From positions 6,386,001-6,450,000 of the forward strand of contig NZ_CP072941.1 of NCBI RefSeq assembly GCF_018069625.1: 64,000 nt of DNA, read 5' to 3'. The notes under the pieces were generated by a model. It saw only the letters and a list, made by a program, of their open reading frames with translations. It did no database searches and had not been told where the DNA came from. Below, piece after piece: positions 45,595-54,123 of this stretch (its first letter is position 1; every line of letters starts with the position of its first letter). A program made the position numbers and the translations under genes. This DNA comes from Streptomyces yatensis. Its GTDB lineage: Bacteria > Actinomycetota > Actinomycetes > Streptomycetales > Streptomycetaceae.

Positions 45595-45615
45595 CTCAGG
45601 GGACGGGCCAGGCGC

Positions 45616-46983
45616 TTACAGCGCCGGATAGGCGTTCTTCAGCAGCTCCTGGAACTGGGCCGAGAACCAGTGGCCCGACAGCGGAGCGTTCCCCAGCGCG
45701 CCCGACATGTTGTTGCCGTTGCGCGGGTTGCCGGTGTACGTCGGGTCGCACATCCGGTCGAAGCCCTTGCCCTCGTCGTTCGGGATCGCGGAGCTGGAGC
45801 CGTCGGACTCGCCCGGGGGCTTCATCCACACATACGCGTCGATCCCCGATGCCGGTGCCGCCTTGGGCCGCTCACCGAGCCCGGCGCCGGACTGGTTGCA
45901 CCAGTTGCCGATGTGGATCCGGCGGTCGTAGCGCCCGCCGTTGACGTACGTGTCCACGTCCGTCTTCGCACCGGGGCCGCTGGGCCGGGCGCTGCCGCCC
46001 CAGCCGTTGCGGGAGGTGTCGATCAGCGCGCCGACGTTGCTCGGGAAGCCGACGTTGACCAGCTCCTGGCGGAACGCCTGGGCGAAGGAGAGCTCGTCCA
46101 CGTACCGGTTCCAGTCCACCCACTTCGACTGGCGCACGGTGGTCCCGTTGACCGAGTCGTTGACGGTGTAGTTGTTCTCCTTCAGGGCGCTGTAGTTGGC
46201 CGTGTTGACGATGATGCCGGCCACCTTGTCGACCGTGCTGCCCTCGGCCGTCGCGGCCTGCTTGAGCACCTGGGCGGTGGGGTTGAAGTTGTCGTCCCAG
46301 CCGATCCAGCCGTGGTGGCCCGCGTCCACGTAGTTGTAGACGTTGCCGATGGCGCCCAGCTTGTTCAGGGCGTAGCCGACGCCCTTCACATAGTTGCCGT
46401 TGGCCTTCATGGTGTCGCACTGCGGGGTCGCGGTGGGACGGCCGCCGGTGTTGGTGACCAGGTTGGGCAGCGAGTCGATCTCGATCGTGGTGACGATCCG
46501 CAGATTGGAGTTGGCGTACTTCGACTCGGAGAGGATCGCCGCGATCGGGTCGATGAACTGCGTCTTGTACTTGTCGATCTCGGTCGGGCCCAGCTCGCCG
46601 TTGGACGCCAGCGCGGAGCAGTCACGGCCGGGCAGGTCGTAGACCACTAACTGGACGACGGTCGGGCTGCCGGCCGACTGCTGCAGCGCCTTGTCGAGGT
46701 GGGCGCGCAGCCCCATCGCGCCGCCCGTGCCGTTGATCGCGGCGATCCGGTCCAGCCAGATGCCGGTGGGCTGGTTGGAGATCTTGCTGCCGCCCGGTTC
46801 GGCGGCGGCCTTCGCCGACCAGTCGGGGTTCACGTACACCTTGGCGCCCGCGTACGGGTTGTCGACCTTCGCGGCGGCCGCCCTGCCGCTGTCCACCTGG
46901 GCGGAGGCCACACCGGTCAGCGCCCCCATGGTCAGCGCGGAGGCGGCGAGCAAGGTGCCCGCCATTCGGATTCTGCGGCTCAT
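45616..46983 (-). CDS. Secreted GH6 cellulase (cellobiohydrolase type)
   Basis: A 455-aa exported enzyme. Signal peptide (about 1-28, ending VASAQ), then a GH6 domain with YVNPDW, GIWLDRIAAI, QLVVYDLPGRDCSALASNGE (Asp of the catalytic base region), YVDAGHHGWIGWDDN and IDTSRNGWGG as family signatures. The extra loop insertions favour an exo-acting cellobiohydrolase. No cellulose-binding module is present. Its ATG overlaps the GH5 stop (ATGA), so it is the second gene of a GH5-GH6 operon. Codon 112 is TTA. Cellobiose from this enzyme is the inducer of CebR. Confidence 0.93.
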   Translation of the reverse strand: MSRRIRMAGTLLAASALTMGALTGVASAQVDSGRAAAAKVDNPYAGAKVYVNPDWSAKAAAEPGGSKISNQPTGIWLDRIAAINGTGGAMGLRAHLDKALQQSAGSPTVVQLVVYDLPGRDCSALASNGELGPTEIDKYKTQFIDPIAAILSESKYANSNLRIVTTIEIDSLPNLVTNTGGRPTATPQCDTMKANGNYVKGVGYALNKLGAIGNVYNYVDAGHHGWIGWDDNFNPTAQVLKQAATAEGSTVDKVAGIIVNTANYSALKENNYTVNDSVNGTTVRQSKWVDWNRYVDELSFAQAFRQELVNVGFPSNVGALIDTSRNGWGGSARPSGPGAKTDVDTYVNGGRYDRRIHIGNWCNQSGAGLGERPKAAPASGIDAYVWMKPPGESDGSSSAIPNDEGKGFDRMCDPTYTGNPRNGNNMSGALGNAPLSGHWFSAQFQELLKNAYPAL

Positions 46984-48170
46984 TGCATTCCCTTCAGGTG
47001 ATCACGGAGTCCCACGCCGAAGTTGGTCGGCGTGCCGTTGTAATCGCTGATCAGAGACGGGCCCGAGGAACAGTCCCAGGTGTTCCAGGTCCAGCCCAGA
47101 TACGAGGCGCCCTTGGCGTCCAGCCAGGCCATGACCCGGTCGATATAGCCGTGGGAGCAGGTGTTCTCGCCGATCTCGCCCGCCACGAACGGGACCTGGG
47201 CGATGACCGGGGCGAGCTGTTCGTCGAAACAGCTCTCGCTCGAGCAGGTGTTGAAGTTGTAGGTGTGCCAGGCGGCGGCGAGATTGCCCGCCGGGTCTTT
47301 CGGCTTGTACGTCAGCCACTGGCGCAGATCGTTGGAGTAGGCGACGCCGGGGATCAGGACCAGGTTCTTGGCACCCGCGGTCCGCACGGCGTTCAGCAGG
47401 GTCTGCATCCCGGCGACCTGGAAGTCGATTCCGGGGCAGCTCCCGCCGTCGCGCCAGCACTTCCACGCCGCCGTCAGGTCGGAGGTGGCGCGGTCCGGGA
47501 ACGGCTCGTTGAACAGGTCGAAGACCACGGCCCGGTCGCTCTTGAAGGTCTGGGCGACCGAGCTCCAGAAGGCCGGGGTGTACTGCGCGTTCGGCATCGG
47601 CTTCTGACAGGTGGCGTACGCGGTGCCGGGGCAGTGGCTGTCCCCACCGGTGTAGGTGCCGTGGGACCAGTGGAGTTCGACGATGGGCGTGATGCCATGG
47701 GCCTCCAGCCGGGCGACGAGTGCCTTGACCGCCGTGATGTAGTTGGCCCCTCCGTAGGCCGGGTTGATATGGGACAGGCCCAGCCAGCACTCCTCGTTGA
47801 GCGGGATCCGGACCCCGTTGACCTTCCAGTCCGCGATGGCCTTGACGGAGGCGTCATCCACGGGGCCGTCGAAGATGCCGTAGCCCTGGACGCACATGAA
47901 CTCACCGCCGGAGCGGTTGACGCCGAGCAGCCGCCGGGTGGCGCCGTTCTCGTCGACGAGCTTGTTGCCCGAGGCGCGCAGCTTCGGGGGTGCGGCGGCG
48001 GTGTTCGGGCGGAGCGGCTTGGACGGCGCGTCGGCCGGGGCGACCGACGCGGTGGTCGTGGCCGATGCGCTCGCAGCCGAGGCGGTGGCGGTGGTGGGCA
48101 CCAGGGCGGCGCCCACCACGGATAAGACCGCGGCGGCCACCAAGGCATAAAGGCGCGGGGGTGCTCGCAT
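46980..48170 (-). CDS. Secreted GH5 endoglucanase
   Basis: A 396-aa exported cellulase. After a signal peptide (about 1-28) and an Ala/Pro linker comes a GH5 domain with the acid/base LFNEPF (about 215) and nucleophile GEIGEN (about 330), plus RIPLNEECWLG and IVELHWS. ATG 48170 is preceded by AAGGAG 7 nt upstream; a longer frame at 48233 is rejected. No cellulose-binding module. Codon 16, in the signal peptide, is TTA. It heads a GH5-GH6 operon, with a CebR-like box upstream at 48219-48232. Confidence 0.93.
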   Translation of the reverse strand: MRAPPRLYALVAAAVLSVVGAALVPTTATASAASASATTTASVAPADAPSKPLRPNTAAAPPKLRASGNKLVDENGATRRLLGVNRSGGEFMCVQGYGIFDGPVDDASVKAIADWKVNGVRIPLNEECWLGLSHINPAYGGANYITAVKALVARLEAHGITPIVELHWSHGTYTGGDSHCPGTAYATCQKPMPNAQYTPAFWSSVAQTFKSDRAVVFDLFNEPFPDRATSDLTAAWKCWRDGGSCPGIDFQVAGMQTLLNAVRTAGAKNLVLIPGVAYSNDLRQWLTYKPKDPAGNLAAAWHTYNFNTCSSESCFDEQLAPVIAQVPFVAGEIGENTCSHGYIDRVMAWLDAKGASYLGWTWNTWDCSSGPSLISDYNGTPTNFGVGLRDHLKGMQ

Positions 48171-48218
48171 GGAGCGACTCCTTGGGGTCCAAGCGCCGTT
48201 CGATACGGCGCAGACTGC

Positions 48219-48232
48219 TGGAACCGCTCCCA
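48219..48232. promoter_or_regulatory. CebR-type operator upstream of the GH5-GH6 operon
   Basis: TGGAACCGCTCCCA, two mismatches to the consensus, 49 nt upstream of the GH5 start and within the divergent GH5/GH48 region. Probably the weaker of the two operators here. Confidence 0.8.
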
Positions 48233-48363
48233 CTGGTTGAAAGTGAAGGTAGCGCTCGACAAGCTCATGTCAACAGTCCCCGTTCACGGAGTTATCGGTA
48301 GAAGACCTCTGAGCACCGGGTGTTGTTCAAAGACTTGACACCTCATCGGGCTGACCCGAACCT

Positions 48364-48377
48364 TGGGAGCGCTCCCA
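48364..48377. promoter_or_regulatory. CebR operator upstream of GH48
   Basis: A perfect TGGGAGCGCTCCCA palindrome, 51 nt before the GH48 start, overlapping the expected promoter. Confidence 0.93.
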
Positions 48378-48428
48378 CTGGTTCGCACTTTCCCCCACCA
48401 CCCGCACGAACCGCGAGGAGGTCCCCCG

Positions 48429-51407
48429 ATGCGCGTACAGCGTGGCTCCCCCTTATCCGGCGCCCGATTTTCGAGGGCACGGCTCTCAGGCGCACGGCTC
48501 GGGGCACGACGACGCATGAGACGGCTGGTGACCGCCCTGGCCGCCGCGCTCTCGCTCCCCGTGGCCATGACCGCGGCGGGCGGCGCCGCCCCCGCTCACG
48601 CCGCGGCGGTCCAGTGCGGGGTCGACTACAAGACCAACGACTGGGGCTCCGGCTTCACCGCCGACCTCACCCTCACCAACCCCGGCACCGACGCCATCGA
48701 CGGCTGGACGCTGACCTACGACTACGCCGGCAACCAGAAGCTGAGCAACGGCTGGAACGGCAGCTGGTCACAGTCCGGCAAGACCGTCACCGTCACCAAC
48801 GCCGGGCACAACGCGAAGATCGCGGCCGGGGGCAATGTCACCACCGGCGCCCAGTTCACCTACAGCGGCACCAACGCCGCCCCCACCTCGTTCGCCGTCA
48901 ACGGCGTGGCATGCCGGGGCGCCCATCAGCCGCCCATCGCGGTGCTGAGCAGCCCGTCCCCCGGCGCTGTCTTCACCTCCGGCGGCACCGTTCCGATGAC
49001 GGCCACGGCCGCGGCGGCCGACGGGGCGACGATCACCAAGGTCGAGTTCTACAGCGACACCAAGCTCCTGGGCACCGACACCACCTCCCCGTACGCCTTC
49101 GACCACAAGGACGTCCCGGCGGGCGACTACTCGCTCTACGCCAAGGCGTACGACAGCCAGGGCGCCTCCGCCGAGTCCACCCCCGTCGGCATCCATGTGG
49201 CGGCCGGTCCCGCGCTGGTGGCGAGCCCCGGTCAGCTCGGGGTGCAGCAGGGCAAGAGCGGGACGTTCGGCGTCAAGCTGTCCACCAAGCCCTCCGGAGA
49301 CGTCACCGTCTCCGTGGCCCGCACCTCGGGCAACACCGGGCTGACGATCTCCTCGGGCGCCACCCTCACCTTCACCCCCGCCAACTGGGACACCGCCCAG
49401 CAGGTGACCGTGGCCGCCGCCACCAGCGGGACCGGCGCCGCCACCTTCACGGTGACCGCCGCCGGCCACACCAAGGCCGAGGTCACCGTCACCCAGCTGG
49501 CCGCCGCGAAGGTCTACGACGCCCGGTTCCTGGACCTCTACGGCAAGATCACCGCACCCTCGGCGGGCTACTTCTCGCCCGAGGGCATTCCGTACCACTC
49601 GGTGGAGACCCTGATCGTCGAGGCCCCTGACCACGGCCATGAGACGACCTCCGAGGCGTACAGCTATCTGATCTGGCTGCAGGCGATGTACGGCAAGGTC
49701 ACCGGCGACTGGTCCAAGTTCAACAACGCGTGGGACATCATGGAGAAGTACATGATCCCCACCCACGCCGACCAGCCCACCAACAGCTTCTACAACGCCT
49801 CGAAGCCGGCCACCTACGCGCCCGAATGGGACCAGCCCTCCCAGTACCCCTCGCAGCTCAACGGCAATGTGCCGGTCGGCAACGACCCCATCGCCGCCGA
49901 GCTGAGGAGCGCGTACGGCACCGATGACATCTACGGCATGCACTGGATCCAGGACGTCGACAACGTCTACGGCTACGGCAACGCGCCCGGCAAGTGCGAG
50001 GCGGGCCCGAGCGACACCGGCCCGAGCTATGTCAACACCTTCCAGCGCGGCCCGCAGGAGTCGGTCTGGGAGACCGTGACCCAGCCCACCTGCGACGGCT
50101 TCAAGTACGGCGGCAAGAACGGCTACCTGGACCTGTTCACCGGCGACGCCTCGTACGCCAAGCAGTGGAAGTTCACCAACGCCCCCGACGCCGACGCCCG
50201 CGTCGTCCAGGCCGCCTACTGGGCCTCGGAGTGGGCCAAGGCGCAGGGCAAGGGCGGCCAGATCTCCGGCAACATCGCCAAGGCCGCCAAGATGGGCGAC
50301 TATCTGCGCTACGCGATGTACGACAAGTACTTCAAGAAGATCGGCAACTGCGTCGGCGAGACCGGTTGCCCGGCCGGCAGCGGCAAGAACAGCTCCCACT
50401 ACCTGCTGTCCTGGTACTACGCCTGGGGCGGCGCCACCGACACCTCCGCGGGCTGGTCCTGGCGCATCGGCTCCAGCCACGCCCACGGCGGCTACCAGAA
50501 CCCGATGGCGGCCTGGGCCTTGAGCTCGTACGCCGACCTCAAGCCCAAGTCGGCGACGGGCGCGAGCGACTGGTCCACCAGCCTGGGGCGCCAGCTGGAG
50601 TTCTACCGCTGGCTGCAGTCCAGCGAGGGCGCCATCGCGGGCGGCGCGACCAACAGCTGGCAGGGCCGCTACGCCACACCGCCGTCGGGCACGTCCACCT
50701 TCTACGGCATGTACTACGACGAGAAGCCCGTCTACCACGATCCGCCGTCCAACCAGTGGTTCGGCTTCCAGGCGTGGTCCATGGAGCGGGTCGCGGAGTA
50801 CTACAACCGCACCGGTGATGCCTCGGCGAAGACGGTCCTGGACAAGTGGGTCAAGTGGGCGCTGTCCAAGACCACCGTCAACGCCGACGGCACCTACCAG
50901 ATCCCGTCCACCCTCCAGTGGTCCGGCCGGCCCGACACCTGGAACGCCTCCAGCCCCGGCGCCAACGCGGGCCTGCACGTCACCGTCGCCGACTACACCA
51001 ATGACGTGGGCGTGGCGGCCGCGTACGCCAAGACCCTGTCCTACTACGCCGCCAAGTCCGGCGACACCCGGGCCAGGGACACCGCGAAGGCGCTGCTGGA
51101 CGGCATGTGGAACAACGACCAGGACGCCCTCGGGATCGCGGTCCCCGAGTCCCGCGCCGACTACAACCGCTTCGACGACCCGGTCTACGTCCCCAGCGGC
51201 TGGACGGGGACCATGCCGAACGGTGACAAGATCGACTCCGGCTCCACCTTCCAGTCGATCCGCTCCTTCTACAAGAACGATCCGGCCTGGTCGAAGGTCG
51301 AGGCGTATCTGAAGGGCGGCGCGGTGCCCAGCTTCACCTACCACCGGTTCTGGGCCCAGGCGGATATCGCGCTGGCGATGGGGTCGTACGCGGACCTCTT
51401 CGAGTAG
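48429..51407 (+). CDS. Secreted CBM2-Ig-GH48 exocellulase
   Basis: A 992-aa modular exocellulase. A long basic signal region (about 1-58), a CBM2 cellulose-binding module (about 60-160, [19 protein letters not shown]), a bacterial Ig/FnIII-like domain (about 163-255), a second beta-sandwich linker (about 258-355) and a GH48 catalytic domain (about 360-992, with [19 protein letters not shown]). GH48 enzymes release cellobiose from reducing ends and act with GH6. GAGGAGG lies 8 nt before ATG 48429; with this start codon 9 is TTA. It is the only cellulase here with a cellulose-binding module. A 22-bp repeat duplicates its stop region. Confidence 0.95.
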   Translation: MRVQRGSPLSGARFSRARLSGARLGARRRMRRLVTALAAALSLPVAMTAAGGAAPAHAAAVQCGVDYKTNDWGSGFTADLTLTNPGTDAIDGWTLTYDYAGNQKLSNGWNGSWSQSGKTVTVTNAGHNAKIAAGGNVTTGAQFTYSGTNAAPTSFAVNGVACRGAHQPPIAVLSSPSPGAVFTSGGTVPMTATAAAADGATITKVEFYSDTKLLGTDTTSPYAFDHKDVPAGDYSLYAKAYDSQGASAESTPVGIHVAAGPALVASPGQLGVQQGKSGTFGVKLSTKPSGDVTVSVARTSGNTGLTISSGATLTFTPANWDTAQQVTVAAATSGTGAATFTVTAAGHTKAEVTVTQLAAAKVYDARFLDLYGKITAPSAGYFSPEGIPYHSVETLIVEAPDHGHETTSEAYSYLIWLQAMYGKVTGDWSKFNNAWDIMEKYMIPTHADQPTNSFYNASKPATYAPEWDQPSQYPSQLNGNVPVGNDPIAAELRSAYGTDDIYGMHWIQDVDNVYGYGNAPGKCEAGPSDTGPSYVNTFQRGPQESVWETVTQPTCDGFKYGGKNGYLDLFTGDASYAKQWKFTNAPDADARVVQAAYWASEWAKAQGKGGQISGNIAKAAKMGDYLRYAMYDKYFKKIGNCVGETGCPAGSGKNSSHYLLSWYYAWGGATDTSAGWSWRIGSSHAHGGYQNPMAAWALSSYADLKPKSATGASDWSTSLGRQLEFYRWLQSSEGAIAGGATNSWQGRYATPPSGTSTFYGMYYDEKPVYHDPPSNQWFGFQAWSMERVAEYYNRTGDASAKTVLDKWVKWALSKTTVNADGTYQIPSTLQWSGRPDTWNASSPGANAGLHVTVADYTNDVGVAAAYAKTLSYYAAKSGDTRARDTAKALLDGMWNNDQDALGIAVPESRADYNRFDDPVYVPSGWTGTMPNGDKIDSGSTFQSIRSFYKNDPAWSKVEAYLKGGAVPSFTYHRFWAQADIALAMGSYADLFE

Positions 51408-51442
51408 TCACCAGCGCGCGTTCGAGTAGTCACCATCGCGCG
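51399..51442 (+). repeat. 22-bp tandem duplication at the GH48 stop
   Basis: Two adjacent 22-bp units (51399-51420 and 51421-51442) differ at one base. The first carries the real TAG stop, the second repeats it out of use. A slippage duplication is the simplest origin. Confidence 0.85.
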
Positions 51443-51476
51443 ACGGCGGGGCTCCCGGGACCGGGGGCCCCGCCGT
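51443..51476. terminator. Terminator after GH48
   Basis: Arms 51443-51452 and 51467-51476 pair perfectly over 10 bp, with an inner CCC/GGG pairing in the loop. Confidence 0.8.
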
Positions 51477-51557
51477 GGTGCCGCGTGGGGGCGGCGGGCT
51501 CACGCGTCCGGCGTTTCCGAGGTGCGGTGTGAGGGCGTGGGGAGCAGCCTGGGACAT

Positions 51558-51902
51558 ATGACCGAATCCCAGGCCCCGCGCATTCACCGGCCTCCGATCG
51601 TGGTGCTCGGCGTGCAGCAGAACGACCCCCCGTACCGTCTGGTCGAGATCGCCGGTGAGCTGGCGGGCAAGGCGCACTCGGTCCTGGACGTCATCGAGAT
51701 CGCCCGGGAGGTCGGGCTGGACGACGTCGATCTGGACGATCCGGACGTGGTCCGGTGGGTGGGCGGCGACAAGTTCACGTGGACGTCGTTCTGGCCCCCG
51801 CACCGGTCGCACCGGCCGCACGGGTGGCACGGGTCGCACGGGTCGCACCACGAGCACCGGGCCAGGCGGTCCCGCGGGGCGGGCTCCGGTGATGTGGATT
51901 GA
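51558..51902 (+). CDS. Small hypothetical protein with a His-rich tail, 114 aa
   Basis: The first 75 residues are a compact acidic domain (VVLGVQQNDPPYRLVEIAGE, VLDVIEIAREVGLDDVDLDD). The C-terminal tail (about 80-105) has eight histidines among Arg/Gly/Ser and could bind metal, which is inference only. No signal peptide. It lies 50 nt before the Clp-N/HTH gene, which has its own operators. Confidence 0.7.
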   Translation: MTESQAPRIHRPPIVVLGVQQNDPPYRLVEIAGELAGKAHSVLDVIEIAREVGLDDVDLDDPDVVRWVGGDKFTWTSFWPPHRSHRPHGWHGSHGSHHEHRARRSRGAGSGDVD

Positions 51903-51904
51903 CT

Positions 51905-51921
51905 GTCAACCCAACGTTGAC
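51905..51921. promoter_or_regulatory. Upstream palindromic operator of the Clp-N/HTH gene
   Basis: GTCAAC and GTTGAC arms flank a 5-nt spacer. A second, better palindrome lies 29 bp downstream (centre to centre). Confidence 0.65.
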
Positions 51922-51933
51922 GCTTCCCGAAGT

Positions 51934-51950
51934 GTCAACCTATGGTTGAC
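51934..51950. promoter_or_regulatory. Downstream palindromic operator of the Clp-N/HTH gene
   Basis: GTCAACC and GGTTGAC arms flank TAT, a perfect 7-bp palindrome, ending 2 nt before ATG 51953. It occupies the ribosome-site position, so no normal Shine-Dalgarno is present. Confidence 0.75.
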
Positions 51951-51952
51951 GC

Positions 51953-52702
51953 ATGACGAAACCAGTCGGACTCAGTCATCCCGTACGCCTCGACGATCTG
52001 ATCGAGGCCATCAAGAAGGTCCACGCCGACGCTCTCGAGCAGCTCACCGACGCGGTGATCGCCGCCGAGCACCTCGATGAGGTGGCCGACCACCTCATCG
52101 GCCACTTCGTGGACCAGGCCCGCCGCTCCGGCGCCTCCTGGACCGACATCGGCAAGAGCATGGGGGTGACGCGGCAGGCGGCCCAGAAGCGCTTCGTCCC
52201 CAAGGCGCCCGGCGAGCCGTCGGACCTCGACCCCAGCCAGGGCTTCAGCCGCTACACCCCACGGGCGCGGAACGCCGTGATGGCGGCGGCGAACGAGGCC
52301 CGTGCGGCGTCCAACGGCGAGGTGCGCGCCGAGCACCTGGTCCTGGGCCTCCTCCACGACCCGGACGGCCTCGCCGCGAAGGCGATCCTCGCCCAGGGCG
52401 TCCTGCTCGACACCGTCCGCCAGGCGGCCACCGAGGCCCTTCCGCCGGCCGCCGAGGAGGTGCCCGAGCTCATCCCGTACGACGCGGGCGCCCGCAAGGT
52501 CCTGGAGCTCACCTTCCGCGAGGCCCTGCGGCTGGGCCACAACTACATCGGCACCGAGCACATCCTCCTCGCCCTCCTCGAACACGAGGACGGCGCGGGC
52601 GTGTTGACCGGCCTGGGCATCGACAAGGCCACCGCCGTGGACACTCTCACCAGGACGCTGACCCGAATCGCCGAGGCCGTCAAAGACGAGATGGAGGCGT
52701 GA
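51953..52702 (+). CDS. Clp N-domain protein with an N-terminal HTH
   Basis: A 249-aa protein. An HTH-like segment (SWTDIGKSMGVTRQAAQKRF, about 62-81) precedes two Clp N-terminal repeats (about 90-165 and 168-240: NEVRAEHLVLGLLHDPDG-type and IGTEHILLALLEHEDG). It has no AAA ATPase domain. Such proteins may sense Clp substrates or act as transcription factors; the paired GTCAAC palindromes immediately upstream suggest auto-repression. Its 3' end overlaps the convergent STAS gene by 23 nt. Confidence 0.85.
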   Translation: MTKPVGLSHPVRLDDLIEAIKKVHADALEQLTDAVIAAEHLDEVADHLIGHFVDQARRSGASWTDIGKSMGVTRQAAQKRFVPKAPGEPSDLDPSQGFSRYTPRARNAVMAAANEARAASNGEVRAEHLVLGLLHDPDGLAAKAILAQGVLLDTVRQAATEALPPAAEEVPELIPYDAGARKVLELTFREALRLGHNYIGTEHILLALLEHEDGAGVLTGLGIDKATAVDTLTRTLTRIAEAVKDEMEA

Positions 52703-53165
52703 CCGAGCGACCCTCGGTGGCCCGACGGCAGGGACGCGGGGGCAGGAACAGCGGTGATGTGCCGGTCAGGGTGAGGACTCGCCTGACCGCGCGACTCGGG
52801 GAGCGTACGGTGACCGTCTTGCCGTGTGCGAGCGCCTCTCGGCGAAGCCTCAGCAGCGCGTTGAGGCCCGAGCAGTCCCAGAACCCCACCCCGCTCAGGT
52901 CCACGTCGACGCCCTCGGCGGACGCGCGGAGGGCGTCGCGCAGGGCGGCGGACAACGCGGGGGCGGTCTCGTAGTCCACTTCGCCCCGGACCACGGCAAC
53001 CTTTCGGGGTCCCTCCTGGTAGCTGTCGGTGATGAGGGTGGTCGAGGGTGCGGGGGACGGGAGCGACGGTGTCGGCGCGGCTGACACCACGGGTGCCGCC
53101 TCGTGTATGGGCCGGTACGGCGAGCGGTGTCCGGGCTCGGGTGAGGAGACCTCTCGTGCGTGCAT
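52680..53165 (-). CDS. STAS-domain anti-sigma factor antagonist
   Basis: A 161-aa protein. A variable N-terminus (about 1-50) precedes a STAS domain with the phospho-acceptor loop VDLSGVGFWDCSGLNAL (Ser near 101), as in RsbV-type antagonists, which release a sigma factor from its anti-sigma kinase when unphosphorylated. GGGAGA precedes ATG 53165. An RsbW-like kinase gene lies 3 kb away but the link is unproven. Confidence 0.88.
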   Translation of the reverse strand: MHAREVSSPEPGHRSPYRPIHEAAPVVSAAPTPSLPSPAPSTTLITDSYQEGPRKVAVVRGEVDYETAPALSAALRDALRASAEGVDVDLSGVGFWDCSGLNALLRLRREALAHGKTVTVRSPSRAVRRVLTLTGTSPLFLPPRPCRRATEGRSVTPPSRL

Positions 53166-53198
53166 CTGTCTGTCTCCCTTCGAGTCGTCGGGCTACCA

Positions 53199-53220
53199 TT
53201 ACACGACTTCTTTTACACGA
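53199..53220. promoter_or_regulatory. Direct repeat between STAS and winged-helix genes
   Basis: Two copies of TTACACGA spaced 14 bp apart (53199 and 53213) in an unusually AT-rich divergent promoter. Candidate binding site for the adjacent winged-helix regulator. Confidence 0.4.
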
Positions 53221-53272
53221 AGCGCGATTCATGTTTCCAGATGCATCATCGCTTTGGCAATATCATGAGGCC

Positions 53273-53629
53273 ATGGGAGGACTGCCTGAATCACACATCG
53301 GATGGACGTTCCTGACGAACCACGCCCGCGTGCTGGCCGCGATCGCCGATGACCCGAATGTACGGATTCGCGACATCGCTGCGCACTGCAGGCTGACGGA
53401 GCGTGCCGTGCAAAAGATCATCGCCGACCTGGAGCAGGACGGATATCTGTCCCACACCCGTGAGGGGCGTACGAACACCTACCGCATCGAGCCGGGGAAG
53501 GTCCTGCGCCACCCGGCCGAGGCCGGACTCCCCGTGGCCTCGCTCCTCTCCCTGCTCGTCGAGGACGAGGCCCGGCGCAAGCACGTCGTCGACGAGTCCG
53601 TCGGCGGTGGGAAACCGACAGCGCACTGA
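53273..53629 (+). CDS. Winged-helix (MarR-like) transcriptional regulator
   Basis: A 118-aa DNA-binding protein with a winged-helix domain: NHARVLAAIADDPNVRIRDI, LTERAVQKIIADLEQDGYL as the recognition helix, then HTREGRTNTYRI as the wing. This small group is common in actinomycetes. ATG 53273 gives the compact domain; an ATG at 53231 would add 14 residues. It is divergent from the STAS gene. No ligand-binding domain is evident. Confidence 0.82.
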   Translation: MGGLPESHIGWTFLTNHARVLAAIADDPNVRIRDIAAHCRLTERAVQKIIADLEQDGYLSHTREGRTNTYRIEPGKVLRHPAEAGLPVASLLSLLVEDEARRKHVVDESVGGGKPTAH

Positions 53630-53712
53630 CGCTCCCGCCCGAGCGAGGTCCGGCCCCGCCGCACCACACCTCGACTACGCTGAAACGACCCTTGACGTCA
53701 GAGGTAGGAGTC

Positions 53713-54093
53713 ATGGTGCGTATAGGCGAACTCGCCGCCCGGACCGGCGTCAGTGTGCGAGCGCTGCGCTACTACGAGGAGCAGCACCTGCTCACCTCGG
53801 AGCGCAGCCCCAGCGGCCAGCGCCACTACCCGGACACCGCGGTCGCCCACGTCCTGATGATCCAGTGCTTCTACGCCGCGGGCCTGTCCAGCAAGACCAT
53901 CCGTGAACTCGTCCCCTGCATGCACACCGGCGTCGCCACCCCCGCCATGCGCGCCCGCCTGACCTCCGAACGCGACCGTATGAACGCCCAGATCGCCGAC
54001 CTGGCCAAGGCCCGCGACCACTTGGAGGCCCTCATGGCCGCGGGCGACGGCATGGTCGACGGCGAGACCGCGTGCGTTCCGCAAAGCGCTTGA
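53713..54093 (+). CDS. MerR-family transcriptional regulator
   Basis: A 126-aa MerR-type protein: HTH MVRIGELAARTGVSVRALRYYEEQHLL, then a dimerisation helix (ARLTSERDRMNAQIADLAKARDHLEALM). It lacks conserved effector-binding cysteines of metal sensors; a single Cys pattern near the C-terminus (CVPQSA) is not a known metal site. GGAG precedes ATG 53713. Its target is not evident; the following gene is convergent. Confidence 0.92.
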   Translation: MVRIGELAARTGVSVRALRYYEEQHLLTSERSPSGQRHYPDTAVAHVLMIQCFYAAGLSSKTIRELVPCMHTGVATPAMRARLTSERDRMNAQIADLAKARDHLEALMAAGDGMVDGETACVPQSA

Positions 54094-54123
54094 TCCACCG
54101 CGACGGCTGAGGCGGACGGCCGG

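Noticed and set aside
48768..51344. 858-codon antisense frame inside GH48
   Set aside because: Its translation is a Gly/Val/Arg-rich artefact mirroring GH48 codon bias. The sense strand has clear GH48 signatures.
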